Source of the DNA: Faecalitalea sp. UBA4312
Lineage (GTDB): Bacteria; Bacillota_I; Bacilli_A; Erysipelotrichales; Erysipelotrichaceae
Length of the DNA stretch: 11,571 nucleotides
NCBI GenBank assembly: GCA_002394635.1
Contig: DGUK01000077.1
Span: 3,677 to 15,247 of the forward strand
Direction of reading: 5' to 3'
How positions within the stretch are numbered: the stretch's first letter is position 1; each line of letters begins with the position of its first letter. The notes under the pieces were generated by a model. That model did no database searches, was not told the origin of the DNA, and worked only from the letters and a program-made list of their open reading frames with translations. Shown piece after piece: positions 1 to 7,114 of the stretch. The translations under genes were made by a program, and so were the position numbers.

Positions 1-197
1 ACCACCTGATCCCGGTCCGCTTTTTTGGGATCCGATGGATCTACACGAAGTTGTTTTCCGTACAATACCGAGAACAGTTCCACACAAGACATTGAACCAC
101 CCAAATGTCCTTTTCCGAAGTGCAGCATCATTTCCAGGATATCCACCCGCAGCTTCGCTGCCAGCACTTCCAGCTCTTTCTTTTGTTTTGTTTCCAT
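1..197 (-). CDS. Transketolase, N-terminal subunit (partial, cut by window edge)
   Basis: Translating the minus strand from the ATG at 195-197 gives 65 residues that run off the left edge without a stop. They contain LRVDILEMMLHFGKGHLGGS (residues 16-35), then a CVEL segment and a DPSDPKKADRDQVV tail. This is the N-terminal thiamine-diphosphate-binding part of transketolase. The GHLGGS form, rather than the GHPGLPMG of full-length enzymes, is typical of the split transketolases of Firmicutes and archaea, in which a second gene encodes the C-terminal half. That partner would lie beyond position 1. The enzyme moves two-carbon units between sugar phosphates in the non-oxidative pentose phosphate pathway, which also yields erythrose 4-phosphate for aromatic synthesis. 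The start lies 6 bp after the malQ stop, with GAG-containing Shine-Dalgarno-like bases spanning that stop, so the two are probably co-transcribed. Family is clear; split architecture is inferred from the N-terminus only. Confidence 0.85.
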   Translation of the reverse strand, partial: METKQKKELEVLAAKLRVDILEMMLHFGKGHLGGSMSCVELFSVLYGKQLRVDPSDPKKADRDQV

Positions 198-203
198 ACA
201 CTC

Positions 204-1676
204 TCATCTTTCCGCCTGTTGGATCCAGGCTTTTACTTTATCCATATCTTTTTCAATCTGTTTTAAATTCTTCAGTTTCCATGTCCAGTTTTTCTCATTG
301 ATGGTGCCCGGAAAATTGATACGGGCAGTTTCCTTATACCCGCATATATCCCATACCGGGAGGATAATGACATCGGCTTTTCCATCCAGGGCATAGTGGC
401 ACACCAGATCATGAAAACCACGGTGATCATACCCCCGGGTCTTGAAGAAACGGCGCAAACGTACCTTTTTATTGTAGGAATACGTCTGGTAGGCTTGTTC
501 CAAGGTAATATTGTCATGCGTTCCGGTATAGACAACCTGGTCTTTCAACATGCTTCGGCGAAGCTCTTTTGACTCCATCTGAAACAATAGTACATTCATG
601 CCGTATATACCAAACTGTTTTTCCAGTTCCAAAACCTCCGGACGGATTTCTCCCAGATCTTCCGCAATCCAGCACTCTTTGGGGTACTTGCTAATCAGCT
701 TGGCTAAGATATCCTTGCCGGGTGCTTCGATCCAGTCGCCTTCTACAGCGGTCGGACATGAAACAGGAATCCTCCAATATGTATCAAAAGCACGGAAGTG
801 ATCGATCCGCACGACATCGAAACACATCTGCATCCATGACATTCTCTGCATCCAGAACCGATATCCATTCTTTTTTTGGGCTTCAAAGTTATAGATTGGC
901 ATGCCCCACCGCTGTCCGTCTGCACTGAAGTAATCCGGTGGACACCCGGCCACAAAAGTCGGCTGCCCTTGTTCATCCAGACAGAAATCCTGTTGGTTAG
1001 CCCATACATCCATACTGTGATGATCCACATAAAAAGGCACATCCCCGACAATCTGCAGGCCCTTTTCATGGGCATATTGGACAATATGGTCCCACTGCCT
1101 GTAAAAAATAAACTGAAGAAACTTAATATACATCATTTCATCGGAATACGAAGTCAACATCGAATCATTGTGACTTTGTACCCAATGTTTCTGCCATGGT
1201 TCCCATTGATCCCATGTCTGATCCGGATGCATGGAATCAAACAGCTGAAAGACCGTCCACTCTTCCAACCAAAACGCTTTTTTCGTAAAGGCTTCAAAAT
1301 CGGAACGATATTGATAAAAGTTTTTCTTAAAAGCCCGGTATGCCCGTTTAAAGTATTTTTCTTTAAATGCCCGTACCTCTTTATAATCTACAAAGTCTTT
1401 GAATTTATTACAATTTACAACAGAGCTCTGCGTAATCAGGCCCATCTCTGCCAGATGGTCTATATTAATATAAATCGGGTCTCCCGCATAGCTAGATAAT
1501 GACTGATAAGGAGAATGAGAGCTCCCTGTCATTTGGATTGGTAAGATTTGCCACATTTTAAAACCGGCTTCCGCAATCCGATCGATCATTCTTTCCGTTT
1601 TTTTGCCTAGATCTCCGATTCCTTGATTTCCCGGCACACTGAATAACGGACACAAGAAACCCGCTTGTCTTTTCAT
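204..1676 (-). CDS. malQ: 4-alpha-glucanotransferase (amylomaltase, GH77)
   Basis: This 490-residue cytoplasmic protein has the usual length of bacterial amylomaltase. It transfers glucan segments between maltooligosaccharides, freeing glucose for glycolysis. The N-terminal block SHSPYQSLSSYAGDPIYI (residues 54-70 region) is a family hallmark. The GH77 catalytic residues are visible: nucleophile D292 in VRIDHFRAF, acid/base E339 in CWIAEDLG, and the transition-state aspartate D388 in YTGTHDN. The C-terminal ARINFPGTINEKNW (451-464) matches the conserved family end. The chosen ATG has a GAGGT Shine-Dalgarno 6 bases upstream, and the FNT gene terminator lies about 50 bp before it, so malQ probably has its own promoter. 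It reads into a transketolase subunit gene. The pairing fits carbohydrate catabolism, but no maltose transporter or glycogen gene is in view. Nothing appears broken. Confidence 0.96.
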   Translation of the reverse strand: MKRQAGFLCPLFSVPGNQGIGDLGKKTERMIDRIAEAGFKMWQILPIQMTGSSHSPYQSLSSYAGDPIYINIDHLAEMGLITQSSVVNCNKFKDFVDYKEVRAFKEKYFKRAYRAFKKNFYQYRSDFEAFTKKAFWLEEWTVFQLFDSMHPDQTWDQWEPWQKHWVQSHNDSMLTSYSDEMMYIKFLQFIFYRQWDHIVQYAHEKGLQIVGDVPFYVDHHSMDVWANQQDFCLDEQGQPTFVAGCPPDYFSADGQRWGMPIYNFEAQKKNGYRFWMQRMSWMQMCFDVVRIDHFRAFDTYWRIPVSCPTAVEGDWIEAPGKDILAKLISKYPKECWIAEDLGEIRPEVLELEKQFGIYGMNVLLFQMESKELRRSMLKDQVVYTGTHDNITLEQAYQTYSYNKKVRLRRFFKTRGYDHRGFHDLVCHYALDGKADVIILPVWDICGYKETARINFPGTINEKNWTWKLKNLKQIEKDMDKVKAWIQQAER

Positions 1677-1701
1677 ACAAATACCTCACTTATCCTCATA
1701 C

Positions 1702-1710
1702 ATAGTAACA
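1702..1710 (-). promoter_or_regulatory. Possible extended -10 promoter for malQ
   Basis: On the minus strand TGT-TACTAT stands 26-34 bases before the malQ start, between the FNT terminator and the malQ Shine-Dalgarno. It matches the extended -10 form TGn-TATAAT at four of six hexamer positions. No good -35 is present, only the T-tract of the preceding terminator. The call rests mainly on malQ needing a promoter after a terminator. Confidence 0.3.
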
Positions 1711-1723
1711 CGATTTTCATCAC

Positions 1724-1752
1724 AAAAAAAATAGTGTTTTTAAACACTATTT
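1724..1752 (-). terminator. Rho-independent terminator of the FNT gene, overlapping its stop codon
   Basis: On the minus strand an 11-bp perfect stem (AAATAGTGTTT / AAACACTATTT, 1742-1752 and 1729-1739) with a 2-base centre is followed by a run of T (1724-1728, continuing the T's of the stem). The TAA stop at 1740-1742 sits at the top of the hairpin. The stem is AT-rich, so it may be only moderately strong. Confidence 0.8.
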
Positions 1753-2516
1753 CTAGAAATAATGAAATATGGCAAGGATACAAAAACGATACCTCCCACC
1801 ATGTTTCCCAAGGTGACAATAGCCAGATTGTAGATCCAGCCACTCCATGTGATCATTTGGCTAGCTGGATGGATCAGTGCTACGCTCAATAAGGTCATGT
1901 TGGCTACACTATGCTCAAAACCTGTTGTGAAAAAGGCCAAAATACACCAGAAGATCATAATGAGCTTTCCGGATTCACTTTTGCATTTAAAAGTACACCA
2001 TACCGCCAAGCAAACCAATATGTTACAAAGGATGCCGCGAGTAAACAGTGCCAAAGCTGAAGCTGTCATCTTGGCCTGGGCCCCGGCAGCAATGGCATCG
2101 GCTACTACACCGCTATCCAGCCCCGTCATATAATAAATCACTGCCAGCAGCACTGACCCGGCCAGATTTCCCAACCAGCAGAAGATCCATAAACGGATCG
2201 CATCCCCTGGTGATATCGTCTTTTGGAAGCAGCCTGCTGCCAACACCAGATTATTGCCGGTAAACAGCTCGGCACCGGCCATCACAACTAAACTCAAAGC
2301 TGCGCCAAAGGCTGCGCCCATGATAATCTTGGCATAAAGGGCTCCCTCCAGGTATCCGCTGATACTGAATGCCAACAACATTCCAAAACCGATAAAGGCA
2401 CCTGCCAGCATGGATAAAAGAAAATATCCTACAGGGTTTTCTTTTCCCATTTTCACTTTGCCGGCTGCAGCTGCAGCCATTGTCTTATACTCTTTTCCAA
2501 ACATATCCATCACCAT
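1740..2516 (-). CDS. Formate/nitrite transporter (FNT) family channel
   Basis: This membrane protein of 258 residues or slightly fewer has six hydrophobic segments, the usual size for FocA/NirC pentameric channels that pass small monovalent anions or their acids. Both family signatures are present: AGAELFTGNN (residues 80-89) and TGFEHSVANM (198-207), with the central pore histidine at H202. The N-terminal stretch around NPVGYFLLSMLAGAF resembles NirC, but substrate (formate, nitrite, lactate or hydrosulfide) cannot be read from sequence. In a fermenter, formate is a reasonable guess. The start is uncertain: ATG codons occur at residues 1, 3 and 5 (2516, 2510, 2504). Residue 5 aligns best with the start of NirC, and the promoter at 2521-2529 would begin transcription at about the first ATG, favouring residue 3 or 5. 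The gene is monocistronic, with a terminator on either side. Confidence 0.93.
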   Translation of the reverse strand: MVMDMFGKEYKTMAAAAAGKVKMGKENPVGYFLLSMLAGAFIGFGMLLAFSISGYLEGALYAKIIMGAAFGAALSLVVMAGAELFTGNNLVLAAGCFQKTISPGDAIRLWIFCWLGNLAGSVLLAVIYYMTGLDSGVVADAIAAGAQAKMTASALALFTRGILCNILVCLAVWCTFKCKSESGKLIMIFWCILAFFTTGFEHSVANMTLLSVALIHPASQMITWSGWIYNLAIVTLGNMVGGIVFVSLPYFIISRNSV

Positions 2517-2520
2517 CTAT

Positions 2521-2529
2521 ATTATAACA
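2521..2529 (-). promoter_or_regulatory. Extended -10 promoter of the FNT gene
   Basis: The minus strand reads TGT-TATAAT, a perfect extended -10 element. It lies in the short gap after the aminotransferase terminator and just before the FNT start codons. No -35 match is seen, since that position falls inside the terminator hairpin. The predicted transcription start is near 2514, on the first ATG, which implies a very short or absent 5' leader. Confidence 0.6.
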
Positions 2530-2535
2530 GTCATT

Positions 2536-2560
2536 TGAAAAACCGGAGCATTCTCCGGTT
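2536..2560 (-). terminator. Terminator of the pheA-aminotransferase operon
   Basis: On the minus strand a perfect 8-bp stem AACCGGAG / CTCCGGTT with an AATG loop occupies 2541-2560. It is followed by three more T's, giving five T's in all with those of the stem. It begins 2 bases after the aminotransferase stop codon. The FNT promoter follows directly. Confidence 0.88.
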
Positions 2561-2562
2561 AA

Positions 2563-3792
2563 TTATTGTACAGAATCCAGGATTTCCTTCATCTTGCCTG
2601 CCAGTCCTTTTGTCTTTTCTAAAGACAGAGAACATACAGCGACACGAATTCCCTGGTTTACTTTCACTGTGTAAATATGGTTTGCCATCAAAGCCTCGTG
2701 GAATACATCTCTTGTATCATTATCCATAGATAATGTTACAAAGAATCCTTCCTTGTACGGATAATGTTTTAATCCGGCTTCATCGGCTTCCTTGATAAAG
2801 ATCTCACTTCTCTCTCTTAACAGATCCACATACGTCTGTCTTTCTTTGTTGTAGGCATCCAGATGGTTGTCCAATACATCCACGAACATCGCCATCGCCC
2901 CGTTGTTGATATTGGACCATGTTGCCCGGGCATTCTTTTCAAAGACGATCTTCAGTTCATCTGCCGTTTCCTGCTGTTTTGCCATAACGATGGCTGCCCC
3001 GCAACGAAGTCCATAGCTGGTCATAGACTTGGACAAGCTGAACGCAACCACAACAGCCATATTGTCCGTGATATCGTCAAAAACAGAGAAATATTCCTTA
3101 GCTTCGGCCCCTCTATAAGAGAAGTCAATATAGGCAATGTCATTCAGCAGTACAACTGCATGGGTTTTCGATACTTCCTTCAGATAATCTACAACTGCTT
3201 TCCATTCTTCTTTGCTCATCGCATAACCAGTCGGGTTATGGCAAGGGTCATTGATGATGATAACAAGACGATTCTGTTTCTGCATCACAGCCTGACAAGT
3301 TTCCTTAAAGGAATCCAGGTTAAAACAATCTCCTTCAAACAAGTCATAGCGCGCTACATCCAGGTTCCCCATCTGGGCCATCAGGGCATAGGATCCCCAT
3401 GCGATATTCGGAATGATCAATGTCTGACCGGCATCCAGGCATTCTGAAATCGTCATATCCACAGCACCGGTTCCCCCTGGTGTTGCGATCACCTGATGAG
3501 ATAAATGACTGTTTCCGTCCAATACCCAGTCATAGACTTTTTCACGGAAATCTGGATTTCCGTTAAAGCTGGCTGCGTATTTTGCCAATACACGATTATC
3601 CAACGATTTCAATGAGTTAAACACAGTGTCCAATGCCACCAGCTTCCCATCCTCTCCATATAAGGAACCGATGGTTGCGTCCACGACATTTTCCGGTCCG
3701 TTTTTCTCTTTGTCTTCCTTTGCTTTGGCAACGATCGCAAATACATTATCTACGATCGGTGTGCGATTGGCACTTTCCTTTAATAGATTCAT
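2563..3792 (-). CDS. Class I/II PLP-dependent aminotransferase, probably aromatic
   Basis: This cytoplasmic protein of 409 residues has the fold-type I aminotransferase signature. The Schiff-base lysine is K255 in FSLSKSMTSYGLR. N186 in DPCHNPTG and D218 in LLNDIAYIDF contact the cofactor, and R383 in NQGIRVAV is the expected carboxylate-binding arginine. An ATPGGTGA segment (103-110) binds the phosphate. It starts inside the pheA stop (ATGA, 4-bp overlap) behind a strong AAGGAGG site, so translation is coupled to pheA. That context suggests it transaminates phenylpyruvate and/or 4-hydroxyphenylpyruvate with glutamate as donor. Aspartate/oxaloacetate or prephenate (giving arogenate) are alternatives; TyrA specificity in this organism would decide the last. 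Family is certain, substrate is inferred from neighbours. No gene symbol is given for that reason. Confidence 0.92.
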   Translation of the reverse strand: MNLLKESANRTPIVDNVFAIVAKAKEDKEKNGPENVVDATIGSLYGEDGKLVALDTVFNSLKSLDNRVLAKYAASFNGNPDFREKVYDWVLDGNSHLSHQVIATPGGTGAVDMTISECLDAGQTLIIPNIAWGSYALMAQMGNLDVARYDLFEGDCFNLDSFKETCQAVMQKQNRLVIIINDPCHNPTGYAMSKEEWKAVVDYLKEVSKTHAVVLLNDIAYIDFSYRGAEAKEYFSVFDDITDNMAVVVAFSLSKSMTSYGLRCGAAIVMAKQQETADELKIVFEKNARATWSNINNGAMAMFVDVLDNHLDAYNKERQTYVDLLRERSEIFIKEADEAGLKHYPYKEGFFVTLSMDNDTRDVFHEALMANHIYTVKVNQGIRVAVCSLSLEKTKGLAGKMKEILDSVQ

Positions 3793-4871
3793 TGCTCTTC
3801 CTCCTTGTATTCATCAATGTTATATTTTCCTAAAATACGGAATGACTCACAAACCTTGGCGACTTCTTCCATACACTGAACGGTATTCTCTTCATTCAGA
3901 TCTCCATCCATTTCAATATAGAAGAAATATTCAAACGGCTTGTCTTTTCTTGGACGTGACTGAATGCTGTCCATGTTCAAACCATATTTTGCGATGACTT
4001 CAATGATCTTAGCCAGCGATCCACTGGTATGTTTGGCTGTAAAGACGATACTGAAGTGATTCCCCTGTCGGCTGGGCTGACGGCCGATGACCATAAACCG
4101 CGTAGTGTTCCGATTATCTGGCTGGATATTTTCTGCCAGCACTTTCAATCCGTATAAACGTGCATTCTCTTTGGCCGCAATCGCAGCTTTATGGATATCA
4201 TTCTCATCCGCAACATAACGGGCAGCTAACGCTGTATTCGGATAGGCGATGGTCTGCACATTCAATTGCTTCAGAAACGCCTGCGACTGGGATAATGCCT
4301 GGTCCTTGGAATAGACGTATTCAATATCCTTTAAAGTGGCATGTCTGGTTCCCAAAAGACATTGTTTGATGCGCTGGTCTGCCATATGCAGAATATATAC
4401 CGGATATTTCAAAAGTCCATCCAGCACTTCTCCGACAAGTCCGGAATTGGAATTTTCAAAAGGAATGACCCCATAATGCGCCTTGTTGGTCAATACAGCT
4501 TCAAAAACCTCATCAAACGACTTGCAGTTAAGATTCGGGCTTCCGGGATACAGATTCTGCGCCGCCATATGCGCAAATGCCCCTTTGACACCGGCATAGG
4601 CAACAACTTCATGATTTAACAATCGCTGCTGATGCATATGGGCATCTTCTATTATATACGTAATAAAATCCCGATACGAATCCTTGTATTCCGGATTGGA
4701 GATCCCATTGACATATTGTTCGATCATCCGGTCTTCCCATTGTCGATCCACCGGTGGAAGTCCTTGTTTTTTTCGTTGATCAAGCTGTCTGGCTACTACA
4801 TCCAGCCGCTTTTCATACAGCTGTGCCATCTGCTGATCGATCTGTTCTAAACTATGCTCAATACCTTTCAT
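3789..4871 (-). CDS. pheA: P-protein: chorismate mutase domain, prephenate dehydratase and ACT domain
   Basis: The 360-residue protein has three parts: an AroQ-type chorismate mutase domain (about 1-86), a prephenate dehydratase domain (about 88-263) and an ACT domain (about 272-350) that senses phenylalanine. The dehydratase shows GVIPFENSNSG (134-144) and the catalytic TRF motif (257-259). The ACT domain has GSLAKI (284-289) and IQSRP (303-307), where the family consensus is ESRP. In the mutase domain, alignment to E. coli keeps R28, D48, E52 and Q88 (here R22, D42, E46, Q81). R11, R51 and S84 are replaced by E5, W45 and A77, and K39 by R33, so mutase activity is doubtful. The ATG at 4869-4871 was chosen because GGAGG lies 4 bases upstream; a GTG at 4898 falls inside the promoter. 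It is first in an operon with the aminotransferase. Confidence 0.93.
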   Translation of the reverse strand: MKGIEHSLEQIDQQMAQLYEKRLDVVARQLDQRKKQGLPPVDRQWEDRMIEQYVNGISNPEYKDSYRDFITYIIEDAHMHQQRLLNHEVVAYAGVKGAFAHMAAQNLYPGSPNLNCKSFDEVFEAVLTNKAHYGVIPFENSNSGLVGEVLDGLLKYPVYILHMADQRIKQCLLGTRHATLKDIEYVYSKDQALSQSQAFLKQLNVQTIAYPNTALAARYVADENDIHKAAIAAKENARLYGLKVLAENIQPDNRNTTRFMVIGRQPSRQGNHFSIVFTAKHTSGSLAKIIEVIAKYGLNMDSIQSRPRKDKPFEYFFYIEMDGDLNEENTVQCMEEVAKVCESFRILGKYNIDEYKEEEQ

Positions 4872-4888
4872 AAAGCCTCCACTAGAAT

Positions 4889-4897
4889 ATAATACCA
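4889..4897 (-). promoter_or_regulatory. Extended -10 promoter of the pheA operon
   Basis: The minus strand carries TGG-TATTAT, five of six matches in the -10 hexamer plus the TG extension. Transcription would start near 4882, leaving about 11 bases of leader that include the GGAGG site. No clear -35 is seen. It diverges from the aroB promoter about 50 bp away. Confidence 0.6.
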
Positions 4898-4943
4898 CAA
4901 GTCGTTATTTTTCATTTGATTTTCTGAAAATTTTTTCTTTTCG

Positions 4944-4952
4944 TGCTATGAT
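4944..4952 (+). promoter_or_regulatory. Extended -10 promoter of the aroB-aroC-aroA-tyrA operon
   Basis: The plus strand reads TGC-TATGAT, five of six -10 matches with a TG extension. There is no convincing -35 in the AT-rich upstream tract. The predicted start near 4959 leaves a leader of about 52 bases before aroB. A second -10-like TATAAG lies at 4961-4966. Confidence 0.5.
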
Positions 4953-4983
4953 GATGAAAGTATAAGGAATACAGAAAGGAAAA

Positions 4984-4999
4984 AACAGGTGACCCTGTT
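4984..4999 (+). promoter_or_regulatory. Small leader hairpin between a Shine-Dalgarno-like site and aroB
   Basis: A perfect 6-bp stem AACAGG / CCTGTT with a TGAC loop lies 12-27 bases upstream of the aroB ATG. Just before it is AGAAAGGA (4973-4980), the best ribosome-binding sequence in the leader, but it is too far from the aroB ATG to serve it directly. There is no T-tract, so this is not a terminator. A role in translation control is possible but unproven. Confidence 0.35.
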
Positions 5000-5010
5000 G
5001 CGAGTTTATT

Positions 5011-6024
5011 ATGTATATTCAAGTGAATCTGAAGGAACATTCATATCCTGTTCGTATCGAAAAACATGCCCTGTGCCATCTTTCAGATCTGATCGATGTA
5101 AATCGCCGCATGGCCATTATCAGTGACAGCCAGGTCCCTCAACAATGGATCGATATCGTAAGAAAACAATGCCCTCATTCCATTGTACTGCGGTTTCCCG
5201 CCGGAGAAGCTTCTAAAAGCTTTCGCCAGTATGAGAACCTGTTAAAAGAACTGATCCAAGCTCATTTTACCCGCAAAGATGCCATTATCGCCTTAGGCGG
5301 TGGTGTAACTGGCGATCTGGCCGGATTTGTTGCGGCCACATATATGCGAGGCATAGATTTTTATAATATTCCCACGACACTGTTAGCCCAGGTGGACTCT
5401 AGCGTTGGTGGAAAGGTAGCTATCGATGTCGATGCTTACAAGAATATTGTCGGTGCTTTCTGGCAGCCAAAAGCCGTCATCATCGATCCCGATGTCTTAA
5501 CTACGCTACCGGATCGGCAGATCCACAATGGACTGGCGGAAGCTTTAAAGACCGGTCTCATCATGGATCCTGCGTTGATCGACCTCTTTGAACAAGAGCC
5601 ATTACCTATAGAGCAGATCATTCTTCGCTCCATCCAGGTCAAAGCCGACGTGGTCAGCCAGGATGAAAAGGAAGCCGGTTTACGTAAGATCTTGAACTTT
5701 GGACATACGATCGGACACGCCCTTGAAAGCGACTATGGACTGAATACGTATCTTCATGGTGAATGCGTAGCGATGGGAATGCTCTTCTTTATTGAAGATC
5801 CCCTTTTAAAACAACGCGTCCTCAGCATCTATCAACGACTGGACTTACCGAACGTCCCGGATTATGATGTGGAAAGAATAATGGAGAGGATGCTACATGA
5901 TAAAAAGAACAGCGGGAAAACCATTTCCGTGGTGAAAGTACCGAAGGCCGGAACCTTCCGGATCGATGAAATGGATATGGATTCTTTGCGCCAGGTATTA
6001 GAAAGAGGTCCTTATGAAAAATAA
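5011..6024 (+). CDS. aroB: 3-dehydroquinate synthase
   Basis: This NAD- and metal-dependent cytoplasmic enzyme closes DAHP into 3-dehydroquinate, the second shikimate pathway step. At 337 residues it is near the short end of the family. GGGVTGD (96-102) is the nucleotide-binding loop. DSSVGGK (129-135) binds substrate. The zinc/cobalt ligands are E177 in GLAEALK, H232 in NFGHTIGHALE and H249 in LHGE. The ATG at 5011 is the only usual start codon after the in-frame TGA at 4990-4992, yet only a weak GAG precedes it. Its end overlaps aroC by 11 bp, and the aroC Shine-Dalgarno lies within it. First gene of the rightward aromatic operon. Confidence 0.96.
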   Translation: MYIQVNLKEHSYPVRIEKHALCHLSDLIDVNRRMAIISDSQVPQQWIDIVRKQCPHSIVLRFPAGEASKSFRQYENLLKELIQAHFTRKDAIIALGGGVTGDLAGFVAATYMRGIDFYNIPTTLLAQVDSSVGGKVAIDVDAYKNIVGAFWQPKAVIIDPDVLTTLPDRQIHNGLAEALKTGLIMDPALIDLFEQEPLPIEQIILRSIQVKADVVSQDEKEAGLRKILNFGHTIGHALESDYGLNTYLHGECVAMGMLFFIEDPLLKQRVLSIYQRLDLPNVPDYDVERIMERMLHDKKNSGKTISVVKVPKAGTFRIDEMDMDSLRQVLERGPYEK

Positions 6025-7114
6025 TATAGGAACAAATATCTCCATGACCTTATTTGGAGAAAGCCATGGAGAAGCCATTGGAGTTGTATTGGATGGCCTG
6101 CCGGCCGGTTTTTCGATAGATATGAACCGGATTGGATCCGATATGGAAAAACGGAAGGCCAAAGGTAAAATATCAACCCAGCGACATGAACAAGATCAAG
6201 TCCAGATCGTATCCGGTTTTTTTGAAGGTAAGACGACCGGGACTCCATTGACCCTATTGATCAAAAATACCAACACACGGTCTGACGATTATAAAAAAAC
6301 ACAGGGACGTTTGCGTCCCGGACATGCCGATTTTACGGCATACGAAAAATATCATGGATTTCAGGATTATCGTGGTGGTGGCCATTTTTCCGGTCGTTTA
6401 ACTGCCCCGATCGTAGCAGCGGGCAGTATCTGCCGACAGATCCTGGAAACCAAAGGGATCATGATCGGATCTCATCTGGAACAAATATATAATGTACAGG
6501 ATGTCTTTTTTGCCAAAGACCTGGACACTTTATCCAAACAGATCCAGGAAATGAATACCATGGATTTTGCGGTATTGGATCCCCAGGCAAAAAAGGAAAT
6601 GAGGGAAGCCATCGAAACAGCTGCCACGCAAAAGGATTCGCTGGGCGGCATCATCGAAACTGCCGTTATTGGCTTGCCGGCCGGCTTAGGAGAACCTTCC
6701 TTTGATTCCACCGAAAGCGTTCTGTCCCATCTACTGTTCAGTATTCCGGCCGTCAAAGGTGTCTCCTTCGGCTTAGGATTTGGCTTTGCCCGTTTAAAAG
6801 GCTCCCAGGCTAACGATGCTTTTCGTATGAAAGATGGACAGATCAAAACCATGACCAATCACAATGCCGGCATCAATGGAGGGATCACCAACGGCATGCC
6901 ACTGATCATCCATACAGTGATCAAGCCGACGCCGTCGATCTTTAAAGAACAAAATTCCGTGGATTATTTAACCAAAGAAAACGTCTCTTTGCAGATCCAA
7001 GGACGTCATGATCCATGTATCGTGCACCGGGCACGGATCGTCATCGATTCCATGGTTGCGTTTGGCTTGTTGGATCTCTATATGTCCAGACAGGCAACGG
7101 AGAATATCGTATGA
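6014..7114 (+). CDS. aroC: Chorismate synthase
   Basis: This flavin-dependent enzyme removes phosphate from EPSP to make chorismate. At 366 residues it has family length. GESHGEAIG (15-23) carries the catalytic H18 and RPGHADFTAYEKY (101-113) the second catalytic H104. GGGHFSGR (121-128), NAGINGGITNG (284-294) and GRHDPC (330-335) are the remaining conserved blocks. Reduced FMN is required; bacterial enzymes of this monofunctional kind rely on a separate flavin reductase, and none is fused here. The ATG is preceded by AAGAGG at 5-base spacing within the end of aroB, and the stop overlaps the aroA start as ATGA, so translation is coupled at both ends. No anomaly seen. Confidence 0.97.
   Translation: MKNNIGTNISMTLFGESHGEAIGVVLDGLPAGFSIDMNRIGSDMEKRKAKGKISTQRHEQDQVQIVSGFFEGKTTGTPLTLLIKNTNTRSDDYKKTQGRLRPGHADFTAYEKYHGFQDYRGGGHFSGRLTAPIVAAGSICRQILETKGIMIGSHLEQIYNVQDVFFAKDLDTLSKQIQEMNTMDFAVLDPQAKKEMREAIETAATQKDSLGGIIETAVIGLPAGLGEPSFDSTESVLSHLLFSIPAVKGVSFGLGFGFARLKGSQANDAFRMKDGQIKTMTNHNAGINGGITNGMPLIIHTVIKPTPSIFKEQNSVDYLTKENVSLQIQGRHDPCIVHRARIVIDSMVAFGLLDLYMSRQATENIV

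Noticed and set aside
876..1499. 207-codon open frame on the plus strand
   Set aside because: It lies wholly antisense to malQ, whose catalytic motifs are intact. The translation shows no recognisable domain and no promoter or ribosome site was seen.
2863..3447. 194-codon open frame on the plus strand
   Set aside because: It is antisense to the aminotransferase gene and has no domain features. It is a by-product of codon use on the other strand.
4872..4898. GTG start of pheA at 4898
   Set aside because: It falls within the likely -10 region. The ATG at 4871 has GGAGG just upstream and gives the normal domain start.
4953..5010. T-box or other riboswitch in the aroB leader
   Set aside because: The leader is only about 52 bases. 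It lacks the T-box TGGNACC sequence, a specifier stem and a terminator with a T-tract; only a 6-bp hairpin is present.
7015..7110. Longer aroA reading starting at 7015
   Set aside because: It would overlap aroC by 100 bp and add 32 residues not found in EPSP synthases. The ATG at 7111 has a Shine-Dalgarno and the same ATGA junction as its neighbours.
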